From assembly GCA_947628085.1 (NCBI GenBank), contig CANQYM010000002.1, forward strand, positions 1 to 64,000: 64,000 bases of DNA, read 5' to 3'. Position 1 is the first letter of the stretch, and each line of letters opens with the position of its first letter. A model generated the notes under the pieces. The model saw nothing but the letters and a program-made list of their open reading frames with translations, was not told where the DNA came from and did no database searches. The position numbers were made by a program, and so were the translations under genes. The stretch is from an uncultured Clostridia bacterium (GTDB lineage Bacteria; Bacillota; Clostridia; TANB77; CAG-508). Below are positions 1-7,376 of this stretch, one piece after another.

Positions 1-91
1 TGAAAAAATTATTTAAAAAATTTCAGTTATCTATCGGAAGGATTTCCGATTTACACAACTTTTTCTATAGTCTCAAATAAAACTATAAAAC

Positions 92-127
92 AAAAAAGAT
101 ATAAATTTATATATTTATATCTTTTTT
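92..127. terminator. Bidirectional intrinsic terminator
   Basis: A perfect 14-bp stem (92-105 with 114-127) has an A-run on one side and a T-run on the other. It lies just beyond the stop of the leftward small membrane-protein gene. The 91 bases to its left hold a 7-bp hairpin (ATCGGAA/TTCCGAT near 33-50) but no gene that I can see. Confidence 0.7.
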
Positions 128-150
128 ATTTTATAATTATTAAATTCTTA

Positions 151-369
151 TTATTTTTTGAAAAATCCTATTATCATTTTTACAAAATCTATAATATAAA
201 CTAAAATATTAAATCCTTTATATGCTAAATATGCATAAATAAAATATATAACACATACAATAATTACAAATTTTGAAATCTTTTTAAAAACTTTTAATTT
301 AAAAAAATCAGAAACTTTAAATACTATTGCTGCTACAAATATTACTGGCAAAGGTAATAAAAAGTACAT
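151..369 (-). CDS. Small hydrophobic membrane protein, unknown function
   Basis: This 72-residue protein is almost entirely hydrophobic. It has one likely membrane span at residues 2-17 and one or two more across residues 33-70, with a basic linker (KLKVFKKISK) between. I recognise no family. A good promoter (435-463) and a strong Shine-Dalgarno (AAAGGAG, 405-411) lie upstream. However, that Shine-Dalgarno is about 35 nt from the ATG, an in-frame stop prevents extension, and a 7-bp hairpin (381-387/395-401) lies between. Either the hairpin brings the two together or the true start is affected by a frameshift. The gene is monocistronic with a terminator at 92-127. Confidence 0.5.
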   Translation of the reverse strand: MYFLLPLPVIFVAAIVFKVSDFFKLKVFKKISKFVIIVCVIYFIYAYLAYKGFNILVYIIDFVKMIIGFFKK

Positions 370-434
370 ATATTTATTATATGATTATTTAATATAATCA
401 TATACTCCTTTCTTCTTTTATAAAATACAGTATT

Positions 435-463
435 ATTATACCACTTTTTTTAGATTATGTAAA
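435..463 (-). promoter_or_regulatory. SigA-type promoter of the small membrane-protein gene
   Basis: Read leftward: -35 TTTACA (458-463), a 17-nt spacer ending in GTGG, and -10 TATAAT (435-440). It lies about 65 nt upstream of the 72-codon gene and 45 nt downstream (leftward) of repeat copy 1. Confidence 0.65.
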
Positions 464-507
464 GTTTATTGCAAACTTATTTTTATCTTTATATTCTACC
501 ATATATA

Positions 508-663
508 AATTTATAACTAGTTTAATATAACATTAAGTAACTTGGTGTCGCAATCTTCTTTTTTAAAAATAAATAAAAGGAAGATTGCTCCAATCGCCCT
601 TCGCTTATGCTTCGGTTGGTCGCTTACGCGTTACTTAATGTTATATTAAACTAGTTATAAATT
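508..663 (+). repeat. Dispersed long-arm palindromic element, copy 1
   Basis: The outer arms 508-541 and 630-663 are perfectly complementary over 34 bp. Between them is the shared core: TTGGTGTCGCAATCTTCTTT, then GGAAGATTGCTCCAATCGCC, then CGGTTGGTCGCTTACGC. The core can fold into a GCAATCTTC/GAAGATTGC hairpin and a CCAATCG/CGGTTGG hairpin, making a branched structure on top of the arm stem. No coding potential. It sits between the aminopeptidase terminator and the promoter of the 72-codon gene. Confidence 0.9.
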
Positions 664-687
664 ATACTACTACAATAAAATTCCATA

Positions 688-727
688 AAAAAGCCTCATT
701 GCTTATATTTAAACAATGAGGCTTTTT
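688..727. terminator. Terminator of the M18 aminopeptidase gene
   Basis: A 14-bp stem (688-701 with 714-727; GC core GCCTCATTG) is flanked by A- and T-runs immediately after the leftward aminopeptidase stop codon. Its symmetry would let it work in both directions. Confidence 0.85.
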
Positions 728-735
728 AAATTATA

Positions 736-2145
736 TTATTGATTTAAAAATGCTTGATATCCTTTATATGCTTGATATACATCAAACTTACTTGTTATTT
801 CATAAGGTGAATGCATTCCCATTACTGGAACACCAACATCAACTACTTCCATTCCTCTATTTGCTAAAGTAAGTGCTATTGTTCCTCCACCACCTTTATC
901 AACTTTTCCAAGCTCACAAGATTGATATCTTGCATTTACAGAATCAAATGTTTTTCTAACTTCTGCAACAAATTCTGCTGGTGCTTCTGAAGCTCCAGAT
1001 TTTCCTCTCGCTCCTGTATATTTTACTAAAGACATTCCTTTTCCTAAATATGCAGTATTATTTTTTTCAAATGCAAATGCAAAATTTGGATTATATGCAG
1101 CATCAACATCTGCTGAAAGTGCTTTCGTGTTGGAAAATGTTTTGTCTAGGCTACTAGCTTTAGTGTTTCCTGTTTTTTCTAATAGTTCTGTAACAAAACC
1201 ATCAAAAATTCTAGTATACATTCCAGTAACACCATTAAATCCAACTTCTTCTTTATCTGTAATTACACATACGGCTGTTTTCCTTGGTTTTTCTATGTTT
1301 AATATTGCTCTTAAACCTGCATAACAACAAACTTTATCATCTTGTCCGTAACCTGCTATCATACTATAATCAAAACCTAAACTTTTTGCTTTAAATGCTG
1401 GAACAAATTCAATTTCTGAACTTACAAAATCTACTTCTTTTATTCCATAAGTATCATTTAATAGTTTTAATATATTTAATTTTACTCTTTCAGATACTTC
1501 CTCTGTGTCATAAGGTATACTTCCTGCCAAAATATTTAATTCTTCGCCTTGAACACCATCTTTTAATTTTCTTTCCATTTGTTCATTTGCTAAGTGTGGT
1601 AGTAAATCAGATATTGTAAATATAGGATCTTCTTCTTTTTCACCTATACAAATATTTATTCTTTCTCCATCTGGCTTAACAACAAATCCATGCATACTAA
1701 GTGGTATGTTAGTCCATTGATATTTCTTTATTCCACCATAATAATGCGTTTTAAGCATTCCTAGTTCATTATCTTCATATAATGGATTTTGTTTTAAATC
1801 TATTCTTGGAGAATCACAATGTGCTACAACTACGTTTAGTCCTTTCTCAATTTCTTCTTCTCCAATAATTGCAATATAAATACATCTTCCTCTATTTATA
1901 TAAAAAACTTTATCTCCTGGTACTAAAGTTTCTTTTTCTGAAATATCACAAAATCCATTCTTTAATAATATTTCTTTTGAATTTTGTACTATTTCTTTTT
2001 CTGTTTTTGAATTATTTAAATAATACATATATTCATCAGCATATTGAAAAATATTTTTAAGTTCCTCATCACTTAAATGTTCCCATCCGCTTTTTTTAGA
2101 ATCAAATAATTTCTCTTTTAATTCTTTTCCATCTGTTTTTGACAT
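736..2145 (-). CDS. apeB: M18 family aminopeptidase
   Basis: Zinc-dependent, probably cytosolic aminopeptidase that removes N-terminal (often acidic) residues from peptides. At 469 residues it is full length for the family. Metal-ligand signatures are present in order: AHCDSPR (His109), GQDDKV near residue 268, DKEEVG near 297, and the C-terminal MGMHSPYE motif. A Shine-Dalgarno (AAGGAAG) precedes the ATG. The gene stands alone between its own terminator and the phosphorylase genes upstream. Peptide salvage is the likely role; the preferred substrate cannot be read from sequence. Confidence 0.93.
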   Translation of the reverse strand: MSKTDGKELKEKLFDSKKSGWEHLSDEELKNIFQYADEYMYYLNNSKTEKEIVQNSKEILLKNGFCDISEKETLVPGDKVFYINRGRCIYIAIIGEEEIEKGLNVVVAHCDSPRIDLKQNPLYEDNELGMLKTHYYGGIKKYQWTNIPLSMHGFVVKPDGERINICIGEKEEDPIFTISDLLPHLANEQMERKLKDGVQGEELNILAGSIPYDTEEVSERVKLNILKLLNDTYGIKEVDFVSSEIEFVPAFKAKSLGFDYSMIAGYGQDDKVCCYAGLRAILNIEKPRKTAVCVITDKEEVGFNGVTGMYTRIFDGFVTELLEKTGNTKASSLDKTFSNTKALSADVDAAYNPNFAFAFEKNNTAYLGKGMSLVKYTGARGKSGASEAPAEFVAEVRKTFDSVNARYQSCELGKVDKGGGGTIALTLANRGMEVVDVGVPVMGMHSPYEITSKFDVYQAYKGYQAFLNQ

Positions 2146-2225
2146 TTTAATCTTCCTTTCTCTTCTTAAGTATTTATATATATTATTTCTACTTTTGCAT
2201 ATTTATATTAATTTATTTATATTTT

Positions 2226-3524
2226 TTAAATTACTTCTATTATGTTTTTCTTAATTTCTTTTCTAGAACCAATTTTATATGCAGAAAGTATTTTATTGAC
2301 ACATTCATTTGCTTTTTCTGGAGAGCTCGCATGAACATAAGCTAAGACATCTCCTTTTTTTACAATATCTCCTATTTTCTTTTCAAATAAAATTCCTAAT
2401 CTTGAATCAATTGTATCTTCTTTTTTCATTCTTCCAATGCCAAGTTCAAGTCCCGCTTTTCCTACTTTTTCAGCATTTAATTCTTCTACATATCCATATT
2501 GTTCTGAAAGTACTGGAGCTATAATTGGAGCCCTCTCAAATTTTTCTGTATTTTCGATATAGCTTACATCTCCACCCTGTTTTCCAACAAGTTCTTTAAA
2601 TTTCTCATAAGCCTTACCATTATTAATAACTTCTAATACTTTCTTTTTATTTTCGGTAGATGTTGAATCTTCATCTGCTAAATTTAGCATTTCAGTTGCT
2701 ATTTTTACTATAACTTCTTTAACGTCTTCTGGCATATCTCCTTTTAGAGCCTTAACTGCTTCTATAACTTCTAATGAATTACCAACAGCATATCCTAAAG
2801 GCTCTTCCATATTTGTTAAAACACAAACTGTTTTCCTATTTGCCCATTTTCCAATTAAAGACATCATTTTAGCCAATTTTTTAGCCTCTTCTTTGTTTTT
2901 CATAAATGCACCATTACCACATGTTACATCTAGAACTATAGCATTTGCACCTGCTGCAATTTTTTTACTCATTATACTTGATGCAATAAGTGGTATGCTT
3001 TTTGTGCACCCTATAGAATCTCTTAATGCATATATTTTTTTATCAGCTGGAGCTAAATTCATAGTTTGCCCAATTAAACTAATCCCTATATCTTTAATAT
3101 TTTGTTTAAATTCTTCTATAGATAAACTTGTATTATATCCTGGTATAGATTCTAGTTTATCTATAGTTCCGCCAGTTATTCCTAGACCTCTTCCGCTCAT
3201 TTTTGCCACAGGAATTCCTAGTGAAGCTATAATTGGTGTTACTATTAAAGTAACTTTATCTCCAACTCCACCAGTTGAATGTTTATCAACAATGTTATTA
3301 GAAATATCACTTAAATCTAAAACTTCTCCTGAATTTGCCATAGCAATTGTTAAATCTAAGATTTCGTCTTGTGTCATTCCATTTATACAAATTGCCATAA
3401 TTAAAGCAGCAGCTTGATAATCGGTTATTTCTCCACTTGTATAATTTTTAATAAAATATTCTATTTCTTCTTTAGACAATTCTTTACAATTTTTCTTATT
3501 TTCTATAATATCTAAAATATTCAT
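2226..3524 (-). CDS. pdp: Pyrimidine-nucleoside phosphorylase (canonical paralogue)
   Basis: Phosphorolysis of uridine/thymidine-type nucleosides to base plus (deoxy)ribose-1-phosphate, in nucleoside salvage. The protein has 432 residues, as expected. The family signatures are intact: KHSTGGVGDK at 81-90 and SGRGLGITGGTIDKLE at 110-125. The base- and phosphate-binding positions known from E. coli thymidine phosphorylase (K84, S86, S113, T123, R171, S186, K190) correspond here to K81, S83, S110, T120, R168, S183 and K187, all present. It lies downstream of a divergent tandem paralogue with 54 bp between them, so the two are probably co-transcribed. Confidence 0.95.
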   Translation of the reverse strand: MNILDIIENKKNCKELSKEEIEYFIKNYTSGEITDYQAAALIMAICINGMTQDEILDLTIAMANSGEVLDLSDISNNIVDKHSTGGVGDKVTLIVTPIIASLGIPVAKMSGRGLGITGGTIDKLESIPGYNTSLSIEEFKQNIKDIGISLIGQTMNLAPADKKIYALRDSIGCTKSIPLIASSIMSKKIAAGANAIVLDVTCGNGAFMKNKEEAKKLAKMMSLIGKWANRKTVCVLTNMEEPLGYAVGNSLEVIEAVKALKGDMPEDVKEVIVKIATEMLNLADEDSTSTENKKKVLEVINNGKAYEKFKELVGKQGGDVSYIENTEKFERAPIIAPVLSEQYGYVEELNAEKVGKAGLELGIGRMKKEDTIDSRLGILFEKKIGDIVKKGDVLAYVHASSPEKANECVNKILSAYKIGSRKEIKKNIIEVI

Positions 3525-3578
3525 ACTTACTTAAAATCCAAAAAATTATTTAGGTTTTTAAGCTTTACCTATAAACTT

Positions 3579-4883
3579 TTAATTAACTATTTCTAGTACT
3601 CTAGATTTAAAGTTAATTCTTTTATTAGTAATTTTGAAAGCATCTTTTAAGTTTTGAGTTGTTCCACTTACCTTTTTCTCTTCATCAGTGTGAATATATG
3701 CTAAAGTTTCACCAACCATAACAGTATCACCAATTTTTTTCTTTATTGTTATTCCTGCACTTCTATTTATTTTATCTTCTTCTTTCATCCTTCCAGCACC
3801 TAAATAAGTTGCTATACTTCCTACAATATCTGCATCGATTGATTCAACTGTTCCAGATTCAGTAGATAAAACTGGCATAATAAATTTTGATTTTTCTAAT
3901 AATTCTGGGTCATCTATATAATCGGTATTTCCTTTTTGAGCAGCTACCATCTCTTTAAATTTTTCAAATGCTTTTCCACTTTGTATAGCTTCTTTTATCA
4001 TTTTTGAATTTTCTGCTAAATCTTTGTGATCTGTAGCTAAAGCTATCATCGTACTTCCAACAGCTTCTAGAACATTTCCTAAATCTTCTGAAATAATTCC
4101 TCTTAAAGCCATTATAACTTCTTTTATTTCTAGATTATGTCCTACTTCGTATCCTAAAGGTTGATTCATATCTGTTATAATACATGCTACTTCTTTATCT
4201 AAGGATTTGCCCAATTTTACTAATAATTTTGCAAGTCTTTTTGCTTCTTCGTTTGTTGCAATATAAGTTCCTTTTCCACAAGCAATATCAAAAACAATTT
4301 TATTGCTTCCAGTTGCTAATTTTAAACTCATTAAACTAGCAGCTATAATTGGTAAACTATTTTCACAAGCAATTTCATTTCTTAATTTATACATTTTTCT
4401 TTCAACTGGTGCAAAATTTAATCCCTGATTCATAACAGCAACTGAATTTGCCTTTAAATTATGTTTAAATTCTTCTATAGTTAAATCTGTTTTGAAATCT
4501 GGTATAGAATCTAATTTATCAATTATTGCACTTGTTATTCCATATCCTCTACTAGCAATTGTAGCCATTGGAATATCTAGAGAAGCTAAAATTGGTAATA
4601 ATAGTAATGTAACTTTATCTCCAACTCCTCCTGTTGAATGTTTATCAACAACATTTTCTGCAATATCAGATAAATCAATCATATCTCCGGATTCTGCCAT
4701 TGCTTTGCTTAATGATAAAATTTCATCAGCAGTAAGTCCATTAATGTAAATATAACTCATTAATGCTGCTGCTTGTCCTTCTGTAATTTCTTCTCTTAGA
4801 AATTTACTAACAAAATGTCTTATTTCTTCATTTGTTAATTCTTGTCTGTTTCTTTTTTTTCGAATAATAGATTGTATATCCAT
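3579..4883 (-). CDS. Divergent pyrimidine-nucleoside phosphorylase paralogue, active site altered
   Basis: At 434 residues it aligns end to end with its downstream neighbour and keeps KHSTGGVGDK (81-90), Arg168 and Ser183. The second signature has become ASRGYGITSAIIDKLD: the phosphate-binding Ser and Thr are now Ala110 and Ile120. The base-binding Lys is Leu187, in SLMSLK where the canonical copy has SIMSKK. All three changes hit residues that contact substrate in thymidine phosphorylase. The fold should be intact, since length and glycine pattern are kept. It may act on another substrate, modulate the partner subunit, or be inactive. A conserved reading frame argues against a pseudogene. 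Confidence 0.85.
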   Translation of the reverse strand: MDIQSIIRKKRNRQELTNEEIRHFVSKFLREEITEGQAAALMSYIYINGLTADEILSLSKAMAESGDMIDLSDIAENVVDKHSTGGVGDKVTLLLLPILASLDIPMATIASRGYGITSAIIDKLDSIPDFKTDLTIEEFKHNLKANSVAVMNQGLNFAPVERKMYKLRNEIACENSLPIIAASLMSLKLATGSNKIVFDIACGKGTYIATNEEAKRLAKLLVKLGKSLDKEVACIITDMNQPLGYEVGHNLEIKEVIMALRGIISEDLGNVLEAVGSTMIALATDHKDLAENSKMIKEAIQSGKAFEKFKEMVAAQKGNTDYIDDPELLEKSKFIMPVLSTESGTVESIDADIVGSIATYLGAGRMKEEDKINRSAGITIKKKIGDTVMVGETLAYIHTDEEKKVSGTTQNLKDAFKITNKRINFKSRVLEIVN

Positions 4884-4917
4884 TTTTCTTTTCCTTTCTT
4901 TAGTATTTTTTATTTAT

Positions 4918-5547
4918 TTATTTTATAAAATTTTTAATAAATGTTTTCCTATGTAAAATGCAAGGTCCTTTTTCTTTTATAATTCTTATATGTTCTGCTG
5001 TTCCATATCCTTTATGTTTAGCAAAACCATATATTGGGTATACCTCATCCCATTCACGCATAATTCTATCTCTTGTAACTTTTGCTATTATTGAAGCAGC
5101 GGCTATACAATAATTTTTTGCATCTCCTTTTATTACAGAAATGTATGGAATTCCCAGAGTATCAATATTTGTTAATGCATCTACTAATATTATTTCTGGT
5201 TTTTGTTTTAGACCTTCAAGTGCAATTTTTAGACCAAGCTTTGTCGCATTTAAAATATTTATTTCATCAATCTTTTTTTGATCTACTATTCCAACACTAT
5301 AAGCTATTGCCTCATTAGTAATTTGCTCATATAATTTTTCTCTTTTTTTCTCCGAAACTTTTTTTGAATCATTTACGCCTTCTATAAAAGAGTTTTCTGG
5401 AAGGATTACTGCTCCAACAACAACTGGCCCTGCCAAAGGTCCACGCCCTGCTTCATCTATTCCACAAATTAATTTTATATTTTTTTGATATAATTTTTTT
5501 TCTTCTTCTTTTAGAGAATTTAATCTCTCGATTTCTTTTTCTTTCAT
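4918..5547 (-). CDS. rnhB: Ribonuclease HII
   Basis: Removes RNA from RNA-DNA hybrids and single misincorporated ribonucleotides. It has 209 residues. The GIDEAGRGPLAGP motif supplies Asp31-Glu32; NDSKKVSEKKR and VDALTN (Asp123) follow, so the usual carboxylates are present, and the KGYGT motif is near the C-terminus. The N-terminal extension is shorter than in Bacillus RnhB. An in-frame stop six codons upstream leaves the ATG as the only ATG option, although no clear Shine-Dalgarno precedes it. It is first in the leftward run that includes the phosphorylases. Confidence 0.94.
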   Translation of the reverse strand: MKEKEIERLNSLKEEEKKLYQKNIKLICGIDEAGRGPLAGPVVVGAVILPENSFIEGVNDSKKVSEKKREKLYEQITNEAIAYSVGIVDQKKIDEINILNATKLGLKIALEGLKQKPEIILVDALTNIDTLGIPYISVIKGDAKNYCIAAASIIAKVTRDRIMREWDEVYPIYGFAKHKGYGTAEHIRIIKEKGPCILHRKTFIKNFIK

Positions 5548-5680
5548 ATTATAATCTACTTTGCTCTATTCCCTAAGTAATTTTTAATTGTTTCTTTTTA
5601 GTAACATTTTTTTAATTTTAATTTTATTTTAATGTTATATTGTTATTATATCTATATGAAAAAAATATTTCAATAAAAAA

Positions 5681-5745
5681 TTGAATTTTTTCTCATATAT
5701 TTCTATTGTAACTAAATATTTTTTGAGTTATTATATATTTAGTTA
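5681..5745 (+). promoter_or_regulatory. Candidate htrA promoter with 11-bp inverted repeat
   Basis: -35-like TTGAAT (5681-5686), 17-nt spacer, weak -10 TATTGT (5704-5709). A perfect 11-bp inverted repeat (TAACTAAATAT, 5709-5719, with 5735-5745) starts at the -10 and could be an operator or an early mRNA hairpin. Gene-distal bases 5548-5680 hold nothing else that I recognise. Confidence 0.4.
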
Positions 5746-5772
5746 TCAATAATTCATACGGAGGTAAAAAAA

Positions 5773-7071
5773 ATGAATAATGAAAATGACTTTGATTTAA
5801 GTAATGATAACACTTTTAGAAAAAGTCCTATGAAAAATTATTCCTCAAACAACTTTGGAAAGTCTTTTTTCCTTCCTTTTATATCAGGAATAATTGGAGC
5901 TACATTAGTTATTGGTACTTGCTTTGGAGTACCTACAATAAAATCAAAACTTATAAATGGAACTTCTTCAAAAGATATTATCACTTCTGCTAGTTCTTCA
6001 AATTCTGGAACTAACGTAATTAATTTATCAGAATTTTCTAATACTTCAATAGCAGTTGCAGAAAAAGTTCTTCCATCTGTTGTTGGTATTACAATTACTT
6101 ATCCAGTAAACTCTTTATTTGGTGGAAGTACAACAACTGAAGCTACTGGTTCTGGAATTATAATTTCAGAAGATGGCTATATTTTAACAAATAATCATGT
6201 TGTTTCATCAGAAAGTAGTTCTTCACCTTTTTATGAAATAGGTCAAGCAAAATCAATAAAAATAAATATTTATAATAGTGATCAAACTTATGATGCAACA
6301 ATAGTTGGTACAGATACTTACACAGACCTAGCAGTTTTAAAAGTTGATGCAAAAGATTTAACACCTGCAACTTTAGGAAATTCAGATAACGTAAAAGTTG
6401 GAGAATTTGTTATGGCAGTTGGAAATCCTTTAGGAATGCAATATTCTGTTACTCAAGGTATAGTTAGCGCAGTAAATAGAGAAGTTGAAAGTGATGGAAC
6501 AGTTTATTATGCAATTCAAACAGATGCTGCTATCAATTCAGGAAATAGTGGTGGTGCACTAGTAAATTCAAATGGAGAAGTTATTGGTGTTAATACTTTA
6601 AAACTTGCTGGAACTGGAATTGAAGGAATGGGATTTGCAATACCAATTTCATCTACAACATCTATTGTAAATCAATTAATTGAAAATAAAACTGTAAAAA
6701 GACCATATATAGGTATTTCAGGTAGCTCTTTAGACAGCACAACAGCTCAAAGATATAATTTACCTGAAGGTGTTTATGTAGAAGATGTTGAAAAAGATTC
6801 ACCTGCTGAAAAAGCTGGTCTACAAAAAACAGATATAATTACAAAAATTGAAGGCAAAGATGTAAAATCTGTTAATGAATTAAACAAAGTAAAATATACT
6901 TATAATATTGGAGATACTGTTACATTATCTGTATACAGAAATGGCGAAAACATGGAAATCAAAATTGTTTTGGCAGAAGAGCCTGAAGAAACAAAAGAAG
7001 AATCAAATCAAACCCCTAGCACTCAACAACAATATTCTGGTTCAATATTTGATTTCTTTAATAATTACTAA
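5773..7071 (+). CDS. htrA: HtrA/DegP-like membrane-anchored serine protease
   Basis: Trypsin-like S1C protease for quality control of misfolded extracytoplasmic proteins. It has 432 residues: a cytosolic N-terminus, one transmembrane helix (about 32-52), a Ser-rich linker, the protease domain with His142 (NNHVV), Asp185 (TDLAVL) and Ser259 (NSGNSGG), then one PDZ domain (about 315-400) and an acidic Gln-rich tail. A strong Shine-Dalgarno (GGAGG) precedes the ATG. Monocistronic, with a terminator at 7096-7132. The dyad at the promoter suggests stress control, but no regulator gene is adjacent. Confidence 0.93.
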   Translation: MNNENDFDLSNDNTFRKSPMKNYSSNNFGKSFFLPFISGIIGATLVIGTCFGVPTIKSKLINGTSSKDIITSASSSNSGTNVINLSEFSNTSIAVAEKVLPSVVGITITYPVNSLFGGSTTTEATGSGIIISEDGYILTNNHVVSSESSSSPFYEIGQAKSIKINIYNSDQTYDATIVGTDTYTDLAVLKVDAKDLTPATLGNSDNVKVGEFVMAVGNPLGMQYSVTQGIVSAVNREVESDGTVYYAIQTDAAINSGNSGGALVNSNGEVIGVNTLKLAGTGIEGMGFAIPISSTTSIVNQLIENKTVKRPYIGISGSSLDSTTAQRYNLPEGVYVEDVEKDSPAEKAGLQKTDIITKIEGKDVKSVNELNKVKYTYNIGDTVTLSVYRNGENMEIKIVLAEEPEETKEESNQTPSTQQQYSGSIFDFFNNY

Positions 7072-7095
7072 TAAATAATTTATAAATTATAATAG

Positions 7096-7132
7096 TAAAT
7101 ACTAAATAGTAATAAATATTATTTAGTATTTA
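7096..7132. terminator. Terminator of htrA
   Basis: A perfect 13-bp AT-rich stem (7096-7108 with 7120-7132) is followed by a T-run on the plus strand, 24 nt after the htrA stop. Confidence 0.75.
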
Positions 7133-7149
7133 TTTTTTTATATCTTAAT

Positions 7150-7297
7150 ATCTTATAGCTTCTAAATATAATTTTAGTCAGTGACTTGCTGTCACAATTT
7201 TCTTTTTATAAAAGAAAATTGCTCCAATCGCACTTCGCTTTCGCTTCGTTTAGTCGCTGCGCGTCACTTTTAAAATTATATTTAAAAGCTATAAGAT
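7150..7297 (+). repeat. Dispersed long-arm palindromic element, copy 2 (divergent)
   Basis: Arms 7150-7185 and 7263-7297 pair with a few mismatches and one indel. The core is recognisable (GCTCCAATCG, CTTCGCTTTCGCTTCG, GTCGCTGCGCG) but more diverged than in the other copies. The internal hairpin is CAATTTTCTTTT/AAAAGAAAATTG, with a C-G pair of the consensus replaced by T-A on both sides. Located between convergent htrA and yibE/F genes. Confidence 0.8.
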
Positions 7298-7313
7298 AAA
7301 GTAATATTAAATA

Positions 7314-7348
7314 AAAAATAAGCTCTATATATAATAAAGCTTATTTTT
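7314..7348. terminator. Terminator of the YibE/F transcript
   Basis: An 11-bp stem (7314-7324 with 7338-7348; AATAAGCT/AGCTTATT) flanked by A and T runs, 28 nt past the leftward stop at 7377. Confidence 0.75.
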
Positions 7349-7376
7349 ATTTCATTATTAAATTTTACTTATCAAA

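Noticed and set aside
508-663. Reading the dispersed elements as ordinary bidirectional terminators
   Set aside because: They have no T-run after the outer stem, are 150-165 bp long with a conserved multi-hairpin core, and copy 3 lies between divergent genes. Separate terminators exist beside copies 1, 2 and 4.
2893-3417. 174-codon rightward frame opposite pdp
   Set aside because: Antisense frame within a well-supported gene; no Shine-Dalgarno and no family features.
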